Positions 59,586 to 64,000 of a stretch of DNA of 64,000 nucleotides are shown piece after piece; position 1 is the stretch's first letter; each line of letters opens with the position of its first letter. The translations under genes were made by a program, and so were the position numbers. The notes under the pieces were generated by a model that was given only the letters and a program-made list of their open reading frames with translations, did not search any database and was not told where the DNA came from. The stretch covers positions 1,186,001 through 1,250,000 of the forward strand of contig CM035322.1 of the NCBI GenBank assembly GCA_000497125.2, read 5' to 3'. The stretch comes from Spironucleus salmonicida. Lineage: Eukaryota > Fornicata > Diplomonadida > Hexamitidae.

Positions 59586-60755
59586 TCAGTTTTAGTCACT
59601 CAAAATATGTATCTCCCCGTTGTAGTTCCCCACGGCGACAGTTGAGCCGTCGTAGCTGGCTGCTATGAAGCTAATGTTGCCGCACGCAAATTCGGTTTTC
59701 GTGTCCTTTTCTACATTCCAAATCGTCAGCTTCTCGGCGGCCACGATGAGTTTCTGGTGCTGGCTTGGGTTCAAAAAGAGCAGCTGTGTGACGCCGGAGA
59801 TTTGCAGCGATTTTCCGTTGCATTTTACACCGTTTTCGTCGGCTACTGCGTACATTTCACCGTCCACGGTAAGCGAAACCGCGCGAATCCGCGTGTTTTC
59901 TTGGTTCCGGGCGGAGCTTCCGGCTTGTAAATCGGCTTTCCACTCACCATTTTCGAATCCGCAGATTACGCTTTTACCAACGCAAGCAACCGATGTGCAG
60001 GCGCTGGCGCAGCTCATATCTGGGGCCTTGATTTTTGCAGAATTGAGCCTTGTGACCCGTATATCGGCTACCAGAACGGTACCGTCTAAACTAGCCGTTA
60101 GGTACTTGTGGTTCGAGTACTGAAAGCAGCCCAAAACGCTGCTTTGGTGCTTCTGAACCAGCAGTTTTTGGTCGTTTCTGAATGAAAAAACCGAGCCATC
60201 GAAGCACGATATGAAGAGGTCCTTGGAACTGTTAAAATACACACCGATGGGGGTCGATTTAGTGGTGGTCTGGAACAGAAATTTTGCGGTGAAATCGTAG
60301 ATTTTCACATACTTCGAGAGGTGCGTGACCGCGATTTGCTCGCCATTTTCGGCCAGCGCGAGCGGCCGCGAGTCTAGCTCGAGCTGCGTGTTAGCGCTGC
60401 CGGCAACGGTCAAATCTGTGATTATCAGAACGCAGTCCTGGCCGATTGAAACGATTTTGTTCTATCGCGAAATCGCGATTTGGACTACCGGCGAAACGTG
60501 ATTGTTGTATACTTTTCGGAGCTTGAATTTGCTTGTTTTGGCGTTTTATTGCGCTAGCTATTTCGCGAAGTGCTTTGCCTCCTTTTTGTATATTGAGAAG
60601 AGCTTGTTCTGGCTAATGAGGTAGTTGAAAATTTCCTTCGCGCTCGTGCAGGCCCGCGGAATCGGGAATTAAAAGGTTTCAGTGACGTTTTGAGATGAGC
60701 AGGTGGCGATTATTTTTGGTGGAAAATACTGCAGTGAGATTTCGGTGAGTTTCAT
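59586..60755 (-). CDS. WD-repeat protein, 389 residues
   Basis: An N-terminal helical region of about 85 residues (ACTSAKEIFNYLISQNKLF) precedes a propeller: PVVQIAISRQNKIVSIGQD, ALAENGEQIAVTHLSKYVK, LFISCFDGSVFSFRND, YLTASLDGTVLVADIR, and STVAVGNYNGEIHILSD. The start at 60755 is the first ATG upstream of the propeller in frame. GC-rich, CAG/CAA Gln. It resembles SEC12-like or cytosolic scaffold WD proteins, not identified further. Divergent from the NVL gene (149 bp). Confidence 0.75.
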
Positions 60756-60904
60756 TTTATGGAGCGAAATTTTCAAATATGTGGAGTTGAACTCCTTGGT
60801 GGCTGGAAGTTAACTAAAAGATAATATAAAAAAATTCAGGATGTCTGAAATTGTACTTACTTCTCTATATCTGTTCAAAATGGGCCATTTCGTTTCCCCT
60901 TTCA

Positions 60905-62686
60905 ATGGATAACAGCGAGTCATTCTCGAGCAGCTTCTCCAAATCCACTAAAACGGTCATCGCGCCCGACCTCTTCAAGCTGCAGGCAGGCGTAACTACT
61001 ATCAGGACGAAGTCATGGACTGACACGAATAAGCCTGCTCCAAAAGCTACTACTCAGGTCCCTGCATAAAAATCTCAGCAAATAACCGATTCGGAGCTGC
61101 CCGTATGCTCGTCACCGCAGAAAATTACATTGACTGAGCTACCTTCCTTCCAGAAGTTCTTCCCGCGTGTAAACGAGCTCGTGATGCCTTCGCTAACGTA
61201 GCCATATCTCTTCAAACCATCTTCACCACCGGTTGGCATATTGCTCACTGGCCCCTGTGGATGCGGGAAAACAGCTTTCGCGAACGCGATTGCAAATGAA
61301 TTTCTGAGTTCTATTCCAAAGTTGTCATTTTTCGGCGTCATTGGTACTTAGCTGATAGCAAGTAAAACTGGAGACACAGAACGCCAAATACGGGAGATTT
61401 TCGCTCTTGCCGAAGCAGCTAATCCCAGTATCATTTTAATCGATTAGTTAGAGGCGATTGCTGCTGATAGCTCGGGTAGTACTAGAGAATACGAAAGACG
61501 TGTAGTTGCGTAGTTGTGCACTTGTTTGGATAGTGTTAAAAATGTTTTCGTTATTGCGACAGCTCAGGAGGCTGGAAAGATAGATAAACAGCTGCGGAGG
61601 CCTGGGCGGTTCGACTGTGAAATCGAAATTCCAATTCCTGGAAGAGCTGATAGGCAGTTGGTCATTTAACAGATAGTGGGAAATTCACTCGAAAAGGCTG
61701 AGGTTGCGTAGTTGGCAAGGATTACACCTGGATACGTACCTGCTGATTTGCGCGCTTTGCACAGGGAGGCTGTTATTTATATGTGGAAAAATGATATACA
61801 AATGAATATGGTGTGCTTTGAGTAAAGTATTAATATGGTGCAACCAATTTCGCGTAGAGAGGGTTTAGCTACTGTTCCAGATACTTCTTTAGATGATATT
61901 GGAGGTTTGGTTTAGGTTAAAAAAGAGTTAGATCTGTGGATTTTGAAACCTATTTAGAATCCAGAATTTTATAAATAACTAGGCTTGTAAACAAGTGCTG
62001 GCGTGATTTTGTATGGCGCACCAGGAAACGGGAAGACTTTACTTGGAAAAGCTCTTGCAAACTAGGCTGAGTGCAACTTTATTTCTGTAAAAGGTCCAGA
62101 ATTACTTAATTAGTATGTTGGTGAATCTGAAAGAGCTGTAAGATAGTTATTTGAAAAAGCAAGGTCAGCCCGACCTGTTATTGTTTTCTTAGATGAATGC
62201 GAATGCCTATGTAGATAAAGAGGGTCTGGTTCAAATTCTGAAGTAACTGATCGTGTTGTAAATTAATTTTTAACAGAATTGGATGGTGTTTGTAGCGATC
62301 GTGAAGGAGTATTTGTTGTAGCTGCTACGAATAGAGTAGATCTGCTAGATAGGGCTATTATGAGACCTGGGAGACTTGAGAAAGCCATCTATGTGCCGTT
62401 ACCAAATTTGTCAGAGCGTGTCGATATATTGCGAAAGCTTATGGGTAAATGTAAAATTTGCAGTGATGTAAATAACGCTGTTTTGGAAAAAATATGTGAA
62501 AACATGGAAGGGTTTTCTGGTGCAGATTTACAGGCAGTAGTAAGGGAGGGAGGGCTAAATTGTGTTAGTAGGAATGGTGTTGAGATAAATGCTGAAGATT
62601 TTGTAATTGGATCCGGAAAAGTAAGAAGAAGCGTCTCAGATTAAGATTTACACTATTACAAATAATAAGAAAAGTAAATGCAGTGA
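60905..62686 (+). CDS. NVL: NVL/Rix7-type tandem AAA+ ATPase
   Basis: 593 residues, shorter than animal NVL (about 850) because the N-terminal domain is reduced. D1 has Walker A GPCGCGKT (116-123). Its Walker B reads ILIDQLEAIA, with Gln at residue 181 (TAG codon) where the catalytic Glu is expected. D1's RRPGRFD is kept. The linker REGLATVPDTSLDDIGGL and D2 match NVL closely: GAPGNGKT (371-378), GPELLNQYVGESERAVRQLF, VFLDECECL with Glu431, and MRPGRLEKAIYVPLP. NVL/Rix7 strips factors from nucleolar pre-60S ribosomes. The start uses the first in-frame ATG; an ATG at 60841 is in another frame and hits TGA. Confidence 0.9.
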
Positions 62687-62728
62687 GCTATTATATTATA
62701 GATATGATATTTATTCCCTTTCACTAAA

Positions 62729-64000
62729 ATGTCCATAGACAAACAAGTTTATTAGGCACGTTTTGACAAGCCAGATCACGCATGTAAGTTATTTCCAACT
62801 GATCCAACATCTAGAATTATTGCAGAGTAAACTCTTACTGCTATTCCAATGCTCCCATACGCAGAACTTTATGATCTTCATACTGACAAACCAGAAGTAG
62901 TAAAATCATCTTTGTATAGAACTTTAAGCGCCCATTTATCTCCAAATTTAGAACTCCATCAAAATTAACTATTCCCAATTCATTAAATATTGCGCTAAAT
63001 AACTGGAAATGATCCGAGCTCACCAGGGTTTCTGGGAGCTATAGCGCGCTAGAAGCTACATTTTAAGTCATTTTTACCATGGTTTTATCCAGAATAGACT
63101 GGCCTAATCTACGACTACCTAAGATAAGTCTAGGAGCATCAGCGACTTCACCAGCTTATCCTTAATAATAATCTAATAAACGATCATTTCTACCACTTTT
63201 TGACTGTTTTAGAACTTGAAGAGTTAGCGTTACGTCTTCCAAATCAGTTAACGTTCCTTACGCTCTTAACTTACATTGAAAAGCTAAATTTCAGTGAATT
63301 TGACCTCGTAGCTAACTTTCCTACCTAAAATCAAGATCTTCTGGCTCATATTTAAGCCTTCTAATTGAATTCCCTCCCAACCAATAAATTAGCTCAACTT
63401 TCACTATATTTTCGAAACCTAGCAATCAATATCCTCCCGAATCACGACCTTTTAATTAACCATAACTTCATTTAAACCTTAAATTCTGTTTAAGCTATTT
63501 ATATTCACTTCGAGCATTTTGTCTCTTCGGAGCAATTTCATTCCTAATTTTCGCTGTTTTAGCAGCAGCTTTTACACTCGAAAAAATAATTTTTCTAACT
63601 TCTTTTGAAGCTTTTCTAGTTATCAAAATTCAAGTAATTTGAGCTCGAAATTTACACTCAAATTTTTGAAGACTCCTACTCGTTTGTAGATTAAAATTTT
63701 GATTCAGCAGCGTTCACTTTCTTCGTTTTTTGTTCAGCTAGATATGTATTTTTGCTTAATCAGAATAATAGAAAATTTTCTTTCGTGTATGACAAGATTT
63801 TAAAGCTTATTAATACTGACAGATAGATTCTGATCGATTTAGAAGCAAATACGAGCGAAATCGACTAAATTTATCGGAATTTGACGAGTTTTAATTAGCA
63901 AGAAATGATGATTTAAACATAGAAAAATCGTTCATAGAAATAATTTATTATGCTTATTAAATAATATTAAATGAAAGGTATAAACTTGATTGACTAAGAG
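62729..64000 (+). CDS. Unknown protein, partial (runs off window end)
   Basis: Open for 424 codons to the last base. Begins MSIDKQVYQARFDKPDHACK. His/Leu/Phe-rich helices (QLHFKSFLPWFYPEQ, LTFLTLLTYIEKLNFSEFD, QQQLLHSKKQFFQLLLKLFQ) suggest an alpha-solenoid. It contains many TAA/TAG Gln codons throughout and ends in a Gln/Lys-rich helix. No catalytic or binding motif recognised. The C-terminus lies beyond the window. Downstream of NVL on the same strand by 42 bp. Confidence 0.6.

Noticed and set aside
60841-60904. An intron or earlier start for NVL using the ATG at 60841
   Set aside because: That frame meets a TGA, and I see no convincing splice or branch signals; the in-frame ATG at 60905 gives a coherent N-terminus.
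1-64000. A karyorelict-type code in which TGA also means Trp everywhere
   Set aside because: GARS, IFT88, VPS18, OGT, serine dehydratase, NVL and the 2,321-codon gene contain many TGG tryptophans and no internal TGA, and the two small paralogues stop at the same D-Y-E TGA.
1-64000. tRNA or rRNA genes, CRISPR arrays, insertion sequences
   Set aside because: I saw no tRNA B-box-like arms, no rRNA stretches, no regularly spaced repeats and no transposase; a covariance-model scan would settle small RNAs.

Overview
This window is nuclear DNA from a eukaryote that reads TAA and TAG as glutamine and uses TGA as its only stop. Under the standard code only short fragments are open. Under the UAR=Gln code 44 long, mostly back-to-back genes appear, one of them (the last) cut by the window end. 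Conserved proteins such as glycyl-tRNA synthetase, IFT88, VPS18, O-GlcNAc transferase and L-serine dehydratase then read end to end, with Trp as TGG and no internal TGA. I found no intron in any of the 44, including a 2,321-codon gene. UAR=Gln, almost no introns, very short intergenic gaps, flavodoxin, a bacterial-type Fe-S L-serine dehydratase and a full motile-cilium gene set fit a hexamitine diplomonad best (Spironucleus/Hexamita/Trepomonas type). A ciliate is the main alternative. The species cannot be named from the sequence alone.

Layout. 0.3-14.5 kb: RCHY1/PIRH2-like E3, flavodoxin, a very divergent TBP, glycyl-tRNA synthetase, a WDR68/DCAF7-like WD protein, a run of small unknown proteins including two paralogues with a possible beta-grasp/PB1-like fold, and a tandem RNase H protein. 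14.7-21.7 kb: one giant unknown protein. 21.7-31.1 kb: dynein-arm factors DNAAF11 and ODAD4, coiled-coil and membrane proteins, and a SAM methyltransferase. 31.1-41.3 kb: a Utp12-domain protein, coiled coils, a TMEM231-like transition-zone protein and a 1,348-residue WD protein. 41.8-47.5 kb: Dim1 rRNA dimethylase and O-GlcNAc transferase (divergent, 47 bp apart), a mini-FIP1, a WD protein and a degenerate AAA+/MoxR-like protein. 47.8-64 kb: BBS8, an ankyrin protein, VPS18, L-serine dehydratase, IFT88, a CCDC148/112-like protein, a p24 protein, a WD protein, NVL/Rix7 and a partial unknown.

Organisation. Strands alternate. Divergent neighbours share 47-165 bp upstream gaps that carry TATTATATAATA-like near-palindromes. 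Several convergent neighbours stop only 2-15 bp apart, so their transcripts must overlap. At least six genes are ciliary or very probably so (DNAAF11, ODAD4, TMEM231-like, BBS8, IFT88, CCDC148-like), which makes their divergent partners candidates for cilium-related roles. Another group serves ribosome biogenesis (Dim1, Utp12-domain protein, NVL).

Base composition is patchy. GC-richer blocks (about 4.0-4.7, 17.9-18.7, 19.7-21, 47-49.3 and 57.6-61.5 kb) with CAG/CAA glutamine codons alternate with AT-rich blocks using TAA/TAG, and boundaries fall inside single genes. All translations were done by hand, so coordinates are exact where start, stop and a length divisible by three agree; functional names rest on motif recognition, not on searches.
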